Origin: UBA1724 sp963632245
GTDB lineage: Bacteria; Verrucomicrobiota; Lentisphaeria; Oligosphaerales; Oligosphaeraceae
Assembly (NCBI GenBank): GCA_963632245.1
Contig: CAVGTF010000037.1
Coordinates: forward strand, 1 to 15,939
Direction of reading: 5' to 3'
DNA length: 15,939 nucleotides
Positions 1 through 6,472 of the stretch are shown here, one piece after another (positions within the stretch are counted from its first letter, which is position 1; each line of letters begins with the position of its first letter). The position numbers were made by a program, and so were the translations under genes. The notes under the pieces are model-generated. The model did no database searches, was not told where the DNA came from, and was given only the letters and a program-made list of their open reading frames with translations.

Positions 1-18
1 TGCGAAACCCTGGCCTAA

Positions 19-53
19 CTTCCTCCTTCCTCCCTCCTCCTTCCTCCTTTTTC
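19..53. repeat. Heptanucleotide tandem repeat, (CTTCCTC)n-like
   Basis: Five consecutive 7-nt units can be read: CTTCCTC, CTTCCTC, CCTCCTC, CTTCCTC and CTTTTTC. The tract is purely pyrimidine on the plus strand and lies just beyond the terminator that closes the ribosomal operon. Its 7-nt period matches other repeats in the uvrA–prfC spacer. The function is unknown; on the minus strand it is rich in Shine–Dalgarno-like GGAGG, but no start codon can be assigned within the window. Confidence 0.6.
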
Positions 54-67
54 AGGAGCGAAGCGAC

Positions 68-112
68 AAAAAAAGGCCATCCAGTCTCAATAGACCGGAT
101 GGCCTTTTTTTT
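68..112. terminator. Bidirectional intrinsic terminator after rpsS
   Basis: A 13-bp stem (75–87 paired with 92–104, one G-U pair when read as RNA) with a 4-nt loop is flanked by seven A on the left and eight T on the right. It therefore works as a Rho-independent terminator on either strand. It starts 13 nt downstream of the rpsS stop and closes the ribosomal operon on the minus strand. It could also serve a convergent gene entering from the left, which is outside the window. Confidence 0.93.
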
Positions 113-125
113 CGTTGGTCTCAGG

Positions 126-395
126 CTACTTGCCGGAGATCTGTCCGTGTCCCCGGAAGATTCGGGTTGCGGCGAACTCGCCCAAGCGATGACCAACCAT
201 GTTCTCGGTCACGAAAACATTGACGAAGGTCTTGCCGTTGTGGACAGAGAAGGTCTGTCCCACAAACTCGGGCAGGATAGTGGAGCGACGGCTCCAGGTC
301 TTGATGGCGTCCTTCTTGCCGCTCTTTGCCATTGCCTCCGACTTCTTCAGGAGGGAATCGTCGACAAAAGGTCCTTTCTTGATGCTTCTGGACAT
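126..395 (-). CDS. rpsS: 30S ribosomal protein S19
   Basis: The 89-aa product is a typical S19, a 30S head protein that pairs with S13. It opens with SRSIKKGPFVDDSLLKK and carries the family signatures TWSRRSTILPEFVG (near residues 33–46) and NMVGHRLGEFAATRIFRGH. Length is close to the usual 92 aa. The start is fixed by a strong AGGAGG 8–9 nt upstream. Its ATG overlaps the rplB stop by one base (TAATG), which indicates translational coupling. It is the last gene before the terminator at 68–112. In most bacteria rplV and rpsC follow in the same transcript; here they do not. Confidence 0.97.
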   Translation of the reverse strand: MSRSIKKGPFVDDSLLKKSEAMAKSGKKDAIKTWSRRSTILPEFVGQTFSVHNGKTFVNVFVTENMVGHRLGEFAATRIFRGHGQISGK

Positions 396-1225
396 TACTT
401 CTTCCTCCTGGAAACGATGAAGTTGCTGGACTGCTTGTTGGGCTTGCGGGTCTTGAAGCCCTTAGAGAGCTGCGCCCAGGGGGACTGAGGATGTCCACCA
501 CCGGAGGAGCGGCCCTCGCCACCACCCATGGGGGAGTCGACAGGGTTCTGGACGACACCGCGGACGTGGGGACGGAAGCCCAGGTAGCGGGCCTTGCCGG
601 CCTTGCCCAGCTTCACGTCACCATGCTCAATGTTGCCCACCTGACCGATGGTCGCGCGGCACTTCAGGTTGACGAGGCGGACTTCGCCGGAGGGCAGGCG
701 CACCTGCGCATAGCCATTCTCCTTGGCGCGCAACACCGCATACTGTCCGGCAGAGCGGACCAGCTGGGCACCCTTGCCGGGAACCAGCTCGATGCAGTGG
801 ATGTTCACACCCTCGGGGATGTTGGCCAGAGGCATGTTGTTGCCGGGCTTGTAGTCGGCAGTGGCACCGCTCATCAGCATGTCACCCTGCTTCACGCCCA
901 CGGGGGCGGGGATGTAGCGCTTCTCACCGTCCACATAGTGGAGCAGTGCGATGCGGCAGGTGCGGTTGGGATCGTACTCGATCTCAGCCACCTTGGCGGG
1001 CACGCCGTCCTTGTCGTAGCGCTTGAAGTCGATGATGCGATAGCAACGCTTCACACCGCCGCCACGGAAGCGGACAGTCATGCGGCCGATGTTGTTGCGG
1101 CCGCCGGTGGAGCGCTTGCCCACGGTGAGGGACTTTTCGGAGGTGCGGCGGGTGAGTTCAGAGAAGTCACTCACCACCATGCCACGGCGTCCGGGGCTGG
1201 TAGGCTTGTATGCTTTGATTCCCAT
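395..1225 (-). CDS. rplB: 50S ribosomal protein L2
   Basis: The 276-aa product matches L2 end to end, starting MGIKAYKPTSPGRRGM. L2 is a primary 23S rRNA-binding protein needed for subunit association and peptidyl-transferase centre assembly. The N-terminal OB-like part contains GGRNNIGRMTVRFRGGG, and the SH3-like part contains LVRSAGQYAVL. The start is supported by AGGAGA 9 nt upstream. The C-terminal signature, normally NPVDHPHGGGEGR, reads NPVDSPMGGGEGR here. Ser231 (codon at 533–535) replaces the highly conserved His, which is His229 in mature E. coli numbering, and Met233 replaces the second His. The rest of the motif, including GGGEGR, and the basic tail are intact, so the gene looks functional. 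Confidence 0.97.
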   Translation of the reverse strand: MGIKAYKPTSPGRRGMVVSDFSELTRRTSEKSLTVGKRSTGGRNNIGRMTVRFRGGGVKRCYRIIDFKRYDKDGVPAKVAEIEYDPNRTCRIALLHYVDGEKRYIPAPVGVKQGDMLMSGATADYKPGNNMPLANIPEGVNIHCIELVPGKGAQLVRSAGQYAVLRAKENGYAQVRLPSGEVRLVNLKCRATIGQVGNIEHGDVKLGKAGKARYLGFRPHVRGVVQNPVDSPMGGGEGRSSGGGHPQSPWAQLSKGFKTRKPNKQSSNFIVSRRKK

Positions 1226-1253
1226 TGCGAGATTTCTCCTGTGTGAGTGACGA

Positions 1254-1547
1254 TTACAGCAGCTCGATCTTTCCCTCGGAGAGAGTCACCACGGCCTTCT
1301 TCCAGTCGGGACGCTTGCCCATCTTGGCAGAACGCATCCGCTTGGACTTGCCAAGGTAGTTCATCGTGTTGACGCCGGACACCTTCACTTCGGGGAAGAT
1401 GGCCTCGACGGCAGCGCGGATCTGCACCTTGTTGCTGGCGGGGTTGACCTTGAAGAGGTATTTGTTGAACTTGTCGGTGAGCTGAGTGCCGCGCTCGGTG
1501 ATGAGCACGGTGTAAACCACATCGTAAGGATTGAAGGTCTTATCCAT
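1254..1547 (-). CDS. rplW: 50S ribosomal protein L23
   Basis: The 97-aa L23 lies at the polypeptide exit tunnel and is the docking site for trigger factor and SRP. Recognisable parts are the N-terminal VLITERGTQL (the usual ITEK/R helix), the segment YLFKVNPASNKVQIRAAVE, and the extended loop YLGKSKRMRSAKMGKRPDWKKAVVTL. I place the start at the ATG at 1547, because AGGAG lies 8 nt upstream of it. A GTG nine bases earlier would overlap that ribosome-binding site. The gap to rplD is 12 nt and the rplD stop is embedded in the ribosome-binding site (TAAGGAG), suggesting coupled translation. Confidence 0.95.
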   Translation of the reverse strand: MDKTFNPYDVVYTVLITERGTQLTDKFNKYLFKVNPASNKVQIRAAVEAIFPEVKVSGVNTMNYLGKSKRMRSAKMGKRPDWKKAVVTLSEGKIELL

Positions 1548-1555
1548 CGTGTTCA

Positions 1556-1560
1556 CTCCT
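1556..1560 (-). promoter_or_regulatory. Ribosome-binding site deciding the rplW start
   Basis: AGGAG on the minus strand sits 8 nt upstream of the ATG at 1547 and overlaps the upstream in-frame GTG at 1556. It supports the ATG as the rplW start. Confidence 0.8.
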
Positions 1561-2189
1561 TATGCAAGACGCTCACCCAGTTTGACCAGGGCGGCCTTGG
1601 TGATGACGATCTTCTTGAAGAGAAGAAGGAGGTAGGTGTTGACGCTGGTGGCCTTGAGGACCAGGACCTGCTGGAGGTTCCGGGCGGCCAGATCCACGTT
1701 CTCGGAGTAGTCGTCCACCAGGACCAAGGCGTCCTCGCCGGCGTTGATCGCCTTCAGGAAACCAGTCATCTCCTTGGTCTTGGGGGTCTCGAACTTCAGG
1801 TCGTCCACCACAATCACGTCGCCCTCGTCCAGGCGATCGGTGAATGCACGCTGGAGAGCCAGCTTCAGGACCTTCTTGTTCACATACTTGGAGTAGTCGC
1901 GGGGAACCGGGCCAAACGCCACGGCACCGCCTCTCCAGATCGGGCTGCTCTTGCCGCCGCTACGGGCACGGCCGGTGCCCTTCTGACGCCAGGGCTTCGC
2001 CTGGGAACGGCTGCTGAGGGCAGCGCGGTTCTTCACACAAGCGGTACCGCTGCGGTGGGCCGCCAGGAACGCGACCACGGAGTCCTTCACGGCCTGCTCG
2101 CCCTTGTCGCGGACCAGCCAGCTCTCCTCGATGGTGGCTGCTGCGCCGGTGTCGGCGCCCTGCTGGTTGAGGATATTCAGATTAGACAT
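1560..2189 (-). CDS. rplD: 50S ribosomal protein L4
   Basis: The 209-aa L4 binds 23S rRNA domain I and lines the exit tunnel. In enterobacteria it also autoregulates the S10 operon. The diagnostic tunnel loop is present (KNRAALSSRSQAKPWRQKG then TGRARSGGKSSPIWRGGAVAFGP), followed by RDYSKYVNKKVLKLALQRA. I chose the ATG at 2189, because GGGAGG is 9 nt upstream of it. An in-frame ATG at 2198 directly abuts the same GGGAGG and would be poorly used; it would add only Met-Pro-Thr. Whether L4-mediated autoregulation exists here is unknown. No S10-leader-like structure can precede rpsJ, since only 13 nt separate it from the EF-G gene. Confidence 0.96.
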   Translation of the reverse strand: MSNLNILNQQGADTGAAATIEESWLVRDKGEQAVKDSVVAFLAAHRSGTACVKNRAALSSRSQAKPWRQKGTGRARSGGKSSPIWRGGAVAFGPVPRDYSKYVNKKVLKLALQRAFTDRLDEGDVIVVDDLKFETPKTKEMTGFLKAINAGEDALVLVDDYSENVDLAARNLQQVLVLKATSVNTYLLLLFKKIVITKAALVKLGERLA

Positions 2190-2198
2190 TGTTGGCAT

Positions 2199-2204
2199 CC
2201 TCCC
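2199..2204 (-). promoter_or_regulatory. Ribosome-binding site deciding the rplD start
   Basis: GGGAGG on the minus strand lies between the rplC stop and rplD. It is 9 nt from the ATG at 2189 and zero nt from the ATG at 2198, so the downstream ATG is preferred. Confidence 0.75.
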
Positions 2205-2207
2205 GGG

Positions 2208-2846
2208 TTATTTCTTGACGGCGCTGCGCACGTAGACCACGCCACCATTGGCTCCGGGGATGGCGCCCTTGACTAGGAGCAGAGACTCCTCGGGGCGCAC
2301 ACCCACGACCTGCAGGTTCTGGGTGGTGCGGTTCACATTGCCCATGTGACCGGGCATGGGATGACCCTTCATGACCTTGCCGGGCTTCTCGCACATACCG
2401 ATAGAACCGGTTCTGCGAGTCCAGGCACCGCCGTGAGTTTCACGGCCACCGGCGAAATGCCAGCGGTGGATGACGCTCTGGAAGCCGCGGCCCTTGGTGG
2501 TACCAGTGACATCCACGTATTCGTCAACGGCGAAAACATCCTCGACCTTCAGCACATCGCCGGGGTTCTGGGTGGGATCGCTGTCCAGACGGATTTCCTT
2601 GATGACCTCGGGAGGATTGCTCTCCAGACCGGCGGCCTTCACATTGCCCAGGATGGCCTTGGAGACATTCTTCGCCTTGCGGGTGCCGAAGCCCAACTGC
2701 AGAGCGCTGTAACCATCCTTGGCGGCGGTCTTGGCGCTGATGACGGTGCAGGGTCCGCAGTGAATCACGGTGACGGGGACCAGCTGTCCCTGTTCGTTGA
2801 AGACCTGCGTCATACCCAACTTCTTGCCGATGAGACCTTTCTTCAT
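2208..2846 (-). CDS. rplC: 50S ribosomal protein L3
   Basis: The 212-aa L3 is an early-assembly 23S rRNA-binding protein whose long loop reaches toward the peptidyl-transferase centre. It begins MKKGLIGKKLGMTQVFNEQG, the family hallmark, and contains GTTKGRGFQSVIHRWHFAGG (near residues 115–134), GSIG, PGKVMKGHPMPGHMGN and LLLVKGAIPGANGG. Length is normal. AGGAGA lies about 8 nt before the ATG. It follows rpsJ by 18 nt and precedes rplD, the canonical S10-operon order. Confidence 0.97.
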   Translation of the reverse strand: MKKGLIGKKLGMTQVFNEQGQLVPVTVIHCGPCTVISAKTAAKDGYSALQLGFGTRKAKNVSKAILGNVKAAGLESNPPEVIKEIRLDSDPTQNPGDVLKVEDVFAVDEYVDVTGTTKGRGFQSVIHRWHFAGGRETHGGAWTRRTGSIGMCEKPGKVMKGHPMPGHMGNVNRTTQNLQVVGVRPEESLLLVKGAIPGANGGVVYVRSAVKK

Positions 2847-2864
2847 ATTCCGTGTCTCCTAGGC

Positions 2865-3176
2865 TTAGAGTTTGATGACGATTTCCACGCCGGCGGGCAG
2901 GGAGAGCTTGCGCAGCTCGTCCACAGTGCGGACGGTGGGGTTGATGATATCCAGCACCCGCTTGTGGGTACGGATCTCGAACTGCTCCATGGACTTCTTG
3001 TCCACGTGGGGGGAGCGGTTGACGGTGAAGCGCTCGATCTTGGTGGGCAGGGGGATGGGTCCCGCCACCTGTGCGCCGGTCCGCTTGACGGTGCCGACGA
3101 TGTCCGCGGTGGACTGGTCCAGGATCGTGTTTTCGAAGGCCTGGAGCCGGATGCGGATGGTTTGCTTGTTAGCCAT
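2865..3176 (-). CDS. rpsJ: 30S ribosomal protein S10
   Basis: The 103-aa S10 is a 30S head protein that in many bacteria also acts with NusB in antitermination. Diagnostic segments are IRIRLQAFENTILDQSTADI, KRTGAQVAGPIPLPTK (near residues 31–46) and RFTVNRSPHVDKKS, then EIRTHKRVLDI. The Val in SPHV, whose mutation gives tetracycline or tigecycline resistance in other bacteria, is present. The gene starts 13 nt after the EF-G gene with AGGAAAAGGA just upstream. There is no tuf gene and no promoter-sized gap between the two, so the str and S10 operons are fused here. Confidence 0.97.
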   Translation of the reverse strand: MANKQTIRIRLQAFENTILDQSTADIVGTVKRTGAQVAGPIPLPTKIERFTVNRSPHVDKKSMEQFEIRTHKRVLDIINPTVRTVDELRKLSLPAGVEIVIKL

Positions 3177-3189
3177 GTCCTTTTCCTGG

Positions 3190-5247
3190 TTATTTGTCCT
3201 GTTCCTGTCGTCTCTCCAAAGCCGCGGGCTCGGCGGAGAAGAGCGCCCGTCCGCCGGTCAGGGACCGGAGGGAGGTGGCGTAGGAGAGAATTTGTGCGAC
3301 GGGGACGAGGGCGACTGCGCGGGCCCCTCCGTCGGGCAGAGCATCCATCTGGAGGATCCGTGCCTTTCGTGCCCGGAGGTCCTGTAGGATTGCGCCGATC
3401 TGTTCGGTGGGGGAGCTCACTTCGAGCCGCATCACAGGTTCCAGCACGACCGGACGGGCCAGTTCGAGGGAATCGACCAAAGCCAGTCTGGTAGCGGTTA
3501 AGAACACCGGTTCGGAAGTGTCGGGCTGTTGGCTGGACACCTCCTGGACTGTGATGCGCATGTTCGTCAAGGGATAGCCCGTGGGGTTTTCTCCCTGGAC
3601 GAATTCGGTGACTGCCTGGAGAACGGGATCGAGCCGTTCTTTGGGCAGGTTGGCGGAGAGGTCTTTCGGCACCTCCACCTGGACGCCGCTGTCGGGAGAC
3701 AGCGGCTCGAATGTCATTCCCACCCGTGCCTGGACGGCCAGAGTGGGAGAAAGCTGTCTTCGGAACTCCCGCGCGATTTGCGTGGGGGATTCCACGGTGA
3801 CCCGATAGGCCACCAGGGGTTTTCCGGCGCGGGTCTTGACCCGGTATTCGGAAAGGAGTCGTTCCCGGAGGACTTGGAGATGGAGCTCTCCCAGTCCAGA
3901 AACGGTGCATTGTCCGTCGCGGGGACCCTTCTTCCAGCGGAGGGTGGGATCCTCCTCAGCCAAAGCACTCAGCGCCTTCGGCAGATCCTGCCGGTCCTGG
4001 GGACCCAGGGCCTCGAGGACCAGGGAGAGCACCGGTTCCGGAAAATGCATCTTCGCCAGCCGGATGGCGGGCGCGCCCTCCTCTACCAGCGTGTCGCCAG
4101 CACGGAAGGACGGAATCGCGTCGCCGGGAGCGGCGGCCAGTCCCACGACCTCGCCGGAGACCGCCTCGGGAATCTCCTGGGCATCGGCGGCGTGGAGACG
4201 CCAGACGGCGCCCGGCGTCCAGTCCACAGAGCGATTCACATTCCGGAGGGCCATTCCCGCGCGGAGGGTTCCGCTGTAGAGGCGGACCGCCACGTAGTCG
4301 CCGGGCCAGGGGGTCCGGACCGTCTTGATGACGGACATGACGGCGTAGGGATGGCCCTCGGCATCCGACAACCCCTCTCTGCCTGCGGGGAAGCATCGCT
4401 TGCCAGCGGGAGTCCGGAGACGTTCTGCCGGAGATGGCAGGAAGTCCGCCACCGCATCCAACAGCTGCGGGACTCCCCAGCCCCGCTTCGCGGAGCCGCA
4501 GAGCACCGGGATCAGCCGATTCCGAAGAGTGCCCTTTCGGATGGCCGCCTTCACCGCCGCAAGAGGCGGAAAACGGCGATCGAGGTAGTATTCCAGGAGG
4601 TTCTCGTCCTCCTCGGCCAGGATCTCCATGAGGGCCACCCGGCCATCCCAGAGCTGGAGTTCCAGCTCCTCGGAAGAAATCTCTTCCCGGGGACCGAGCC
4701 GCTCGCCTGTCAGCAGATCCAGAATCGCCGCCAGGTTCCCCTGGGCATTCCAGACCGGCCGCATGAGAGGCAGTGGCCGAAGCGGCGCCATCAAGTGGCC
4801 CATCTGCTGCACCACCGCGTCCAGTCGGGCGTCCGGACGATCCAGCTTGCTGACGAATGCCAGTCCCGGAAGGGAGTAGGTCTTCGCTCGCCGCCAGGCC
4901 ATCTCGGACTGCGCTTGAACGCCGCTCAGGCCGCAGAAGACCATGATTGCGCCGTCAATGACCCGCAGGGAGCGCTCCACCTCGGCGGTGAAATCAATGT
5001 GTCCCGGCGTGTCTAAGATGTTGAACTGCCTGCCCTTCCAGGGGCAAGTGACCGCGGCGCTCACGATGGAGATGCCGCGCTCCCGTTCCTGGAGCAGGTA
5101 GTCGCTGACGGTGTTGCCCTCTTCCACCGCGCCGCAGGCGGAGAGCTCTCCCGTCTCCAGGAGAATCCGCTCGGTCAGCGTGGTCTTCCCGGCGTCTACA
5201 TGGGCGATAATGCCGATGTTTCGGATGGAATCGTCTTGCAGCGCCAT
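3190..5247 (-). CDS. fusA: Elongation factor G, diverged (translational GTPase)
   Basis: The 685-aa protein has the EF-G architecture. The G domain carries G1 AHVDAGKTT (15–23), G2 ERGISI (56–61), G3 DTPGH (79–83) and G4 SKLD (133–136). Domains II–V follow, with domain V containing LEPVMRLEV and ILSYATSLRSLTGGRA. EF-G moves tRNA–mRNA through the ribosome using GTP and, with RRF, splits ribosomes. It sits in the str-operon position between rpsG and rpsJ. Two hallmark residues differ: the G4 Asn of NKxD is Ser133, and the domain IV tip loop, DGSYHEVDSSE in T. thermophilus, aligns without gaps to EVSSQQPDTSE, placing Gln573 at His573. Domain V also lacks the usual C-terminal tail. It may be a specialised paralogue (spdEFG- or EF-G2-like) or the sole, fast-evolving EF-G. 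The weak GGCGGA ribosome site makes the exact start slightly uncertain. Confidence 0.9.
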   Translation of the reverse strand: MALQDDSIRNIGIIAHVDAGKTTLTERILLETGELSACGAVEEGNTVSDYLLQERERGISIVSAAVTCPWKGRQFNILDTPGHIDFTAEVERSLRVIDGAIMVFCGLSGVQAQSEMAWRRAKTYSLPGLAFVSKLDRPDARLDAVVQQMGHLMAPLRPLPLMRPVWNAQGNLAAILDLLTGERLGPREEISSEELELQLWDGRVALMEILAEEDENLLEYYLDRRFPPLAAVKAAIRKGTLRNRLIPVLCGSAKRGWGVPQLLDAVADFLPSPAERLRTPAGKRCFPAGREGLSDAEGHPYAVMSVIKTVRTPWPGDYVAVRLYSGTLRAGMALRNVNRSVDWTPGAVWRLHAADAQEIPEAVSGEVVGLAAAPGDAIPSFRAGDTLVEEGAPAIRLAKMHFPEPVLSLVLEALGPQDRQDLPKALSALAEEDPTLRWKKGPRDGQCTVSGLGELHLQVLRERLLSEYRVKTRAGKPLVAYRVTVESPTQIAREFRRQLSPTLAVQARVGMTFEPLSPDSGVQVEVPKDLSANLPKERLDPVLQAVTEFVQGENPTGYPLTNMRITVQEVSSQQPDTSEPVFLTATRLALVDSLELARPVVLEPVMRLEVSSPTEQIGAILQDLRARKARILQMDALPDGGARAVALVPVAQILSYATSLRSLTGGRALFSAEPAALERRQEQDK

Positions 5248-5310
5248 GATTCCGCCGGAGAGGGAGTTGTGACTTCGCGAAAGGGAACCGTCAGCCCCTC
5301 CCGTTGCATG

Positions 5311-5348
5311 CGAAAGACTCCCCGGCGATGGTCACCGGGGAGTTTCGC
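5311..5348 (-). promoter_or_regulatory. Hairpin in the rpsG–fusA spacer
   Basis: A strong dyad, with left arm 5311–5325 and right arm 5335–5347, pairs CTCCCCGG with CCGGGGAG and extends with CGAAA/TTTCG around a 2-nt bulge; the loop is about 9 nt. It lies in the only long (167 nt) gap inside the operon, about 64 nt before the EF-G start. No T-run follows on the minus strand, so it is not a standard intrinsic terminator. It could be an mRNA processing or stabilising element or a partial attenuator. Two smaller dyads lie nearby (5353–5363 and around 5391–5402). Confidence 0.55.
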
Positions 5349-5414
5349 GGAATCCCCAGGGGACTCCGCCGGATCTCAATGTCCGGGGGCTTCCCTAGGG
5401 GAGAATCGGTATTT

Positions 5415-5882
5415 CTACCGGAAGTGAGCGAACGCCTTGTTGGCGTTGGCCATCTTGTGGACGTCGTCGCGCTTCTTGATGGTGTTGCCGGTGTTGTTGT
5501 AGGCATCCATCAGCTCGGCGGCCAGGGCGTGGCAGGTGTCCATGCCCTTGCGACCACGGGAGTAGGTCACCAGCCAGCGCATGGCCAGGGCGACCTGACG
5601 GCCGGCGGGGACTTCCAGGGGGACCTGGTAGGTGGCACCACCCACGCGGCGGCTCTTGACCTCCAGACGGGGCTTCGCATTCTCCAGAGCCGCCAGGAAG
5701 ATGTCCAGGGGCTCCACGTCGCTCTTCTTCTCCTTCAGCAGATCAAAGGCACCGTACACAATGGACTGCGCGGTGGACTTCTTACCCTTCAGCATGATCG
5801 TGTTGATCAGCCGGGCGACCAGCTCGTTGTTATAGCGCACGTCGGGAATCAGAGTGCGCTTTTCAGCCTGACGTCTTCTCAT
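5415..5882 (-). CDS. rpsG: 30S ribosomal protein S7
   Basis: The 155-aa S7 nucleates 30S head assembly and contacts the E-site tRNA. It starts MRRRQAEKRTLIPDVRYNN and carries LINTIMLKGKKSTAQ, VKSRRVGGATYQVPLEV (near residues 76–92), ALAMRWL and KRDDVHKMANANKAFAHFR. Length matches the bacterial family. GAGGA lies 11 nt before the ATG. It follows rpsL by 31 nt and is followed by the structured 167-nt spacer before the EF-G gene. Confidence 0.97.
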   Translation of the reverse strand: MRRRQAEKRTLIPDVRYNNELVARLINTIMLKGKKSTAQSIVYGAFDLLKEKKSDVEPLDIFLAALENAKPRLEVKSRRVGGATYQVPLEVPAGRQVALAMRWLVTYSRGRKGMDTCHALAAELMDAYNNTGNTIKKRDDVHKMANANKAFAHFR

Positions 5883-5913
5883 TTTCTATGCTATCCTCGA
5901 TGTGCTGCAAATC

Positions 5914-6309
5914 CTACTTCTTCTTGGCGTCGGCACCGGGCTTCGGACGCTTGGCGCCATACTTGGAACGGCCACGGCGACGCTTGTCAACGCCGAGGGT
6001 ATCCAACTTGCCGCGAACCACGTGATAACGCACACCAGGCAGGTCGCGGACACGTCCGCCACGCACCAGCACAACGCTGTGCTCCTGCAGGTTGTGACCC
6101 TCGCCGCCGATGTATGCGGTGACTTCCTGGCCATTGGTCAGGCGGACACGGCAGACCTTGCGCAGAGCGGAGTTAGGTTTCTTGGGGGTGCGGACGGTCA
6201 CCAGCATGCAGACACCGCGACGCTGGGGGCACTTGTCCAAGGCGCGCACGCGGCTCTTGGCGGGCTTCACGGCGCGGCCCTTGCGGATCAACTGATTGAT
6301 AGTAGGCAT
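5914..6309 (-). CDS. rpsL: 30S ribosomal protein S12 with Arg88
   Basis: The 131-aa S12 sits at the decoding centre and controls accuracy. It starts MPTINQLIRKGR and contains CPQRRGVC, TPKKPNSALRKVCRVRL (41–57) and GEGHNLQEHSVVLVRGGRVR then DLPGVRYH, ending with SKYGAKRPK and a short lysine-rich tail. Lys43 is wild-type, and Asp89, the residue methylthiolated by RimO in E. coli, is present. Residue 88 is Arg (codon CGC) where most bacteria have Lys; Lys88Arg is a known streptomycin-resistance substitution. It is the first gene of the operon, with AGGA about 9–10 nt upstream of the ATG and a promoter candidate at 6376–6403, giving a leader of about 60 nt. Confidence 0.97.
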   Translation of the reverse strand: MPTINQLIRKGRAVKPAKSRVRALDKCPQRRGVCMLVTVRTPKKPNSALRKVCRVRLTNGQEVTAYIGGEGHNLQEHSVVLVRGGRVRDLPGVRYHVVRGKLDTLGVDKRRRGRSKYGAKRPKPGADAKKK

Positions 6310-6375
6310 TCAGTAGGTTCCTGATTTAGTAGAGATATGGGATCAAAAAAGGGGTTGGGAGAAATGCGGTCGCTT

Positions 6376-6403
6376 AATATAACGGGATTTCAGACCTTTA
6401 CAA
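6376..6403 (-). promoter_or_regulatory. Candidate promoter of the ribosomal operon
   Basis: Reading the minus strand, a -35-like TTGTAA (6398–6403, 4/6 to consensus) is 16 nt from a -10 TATATT (6376–6381, 5/6). Transcription would start near 6369, about 60 nt before rpsL. It lies in the only AT-rich stretch between arfB and rpsL. Confidence 0.6.
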
Positions 6404-6420
6404 GTTGACACCCCCAATTT

Positions 6421-6463
6421 CCCCGCATGACAAAAACGGACAGCGACCGCCGTTTCCGCGGGG
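6421..6463 (-). terminator. Nested hairpin after arfB, possible terminator
   Basis: An outer stem CCCCGC/GCGGGG (6421–6426 with 6458–6463) encloses an inner stem AAACGG/CCGTTT (6434–6439 with 6450–6455). On the minus strand the inner hairpin is followed by a short T-run ending TTTTTG. It begins 10 nt after the arfB stop and could end arfB transcription before the ribosomal promoter. The two stems compete with a simple linear terminator reading, so the assignment is tentative. Confidence 0.4.
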
Positions 6464-6472
6464 CACACAGGT

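Noticed and set aside
2346..3494. 382-codon plus-strand open frame across rplC, rpsJ and fusA
   Set aside because: It runs antisense through three conserved genes and their junctions and ends in low-complexity Arg/Gly-rich sequence.
3529..5016. 495-codon plus-strand open frame opposite the EF-G gene
   Set aside because: It is an antisense shadow; the minus frame carries all EF-G motifs.
5311..5348. Rho-independent terminator between rpsG and fusA
   Set aside because: The stem is strong, but no T-run follows on the minus strand, so it is listed as a structured spacer instead.
6405..6433. Plus-strand TTGACA as a promoter -35
   Set aside because: There is no matching -10 at a suitable distance and no plus-strand gene downstream.
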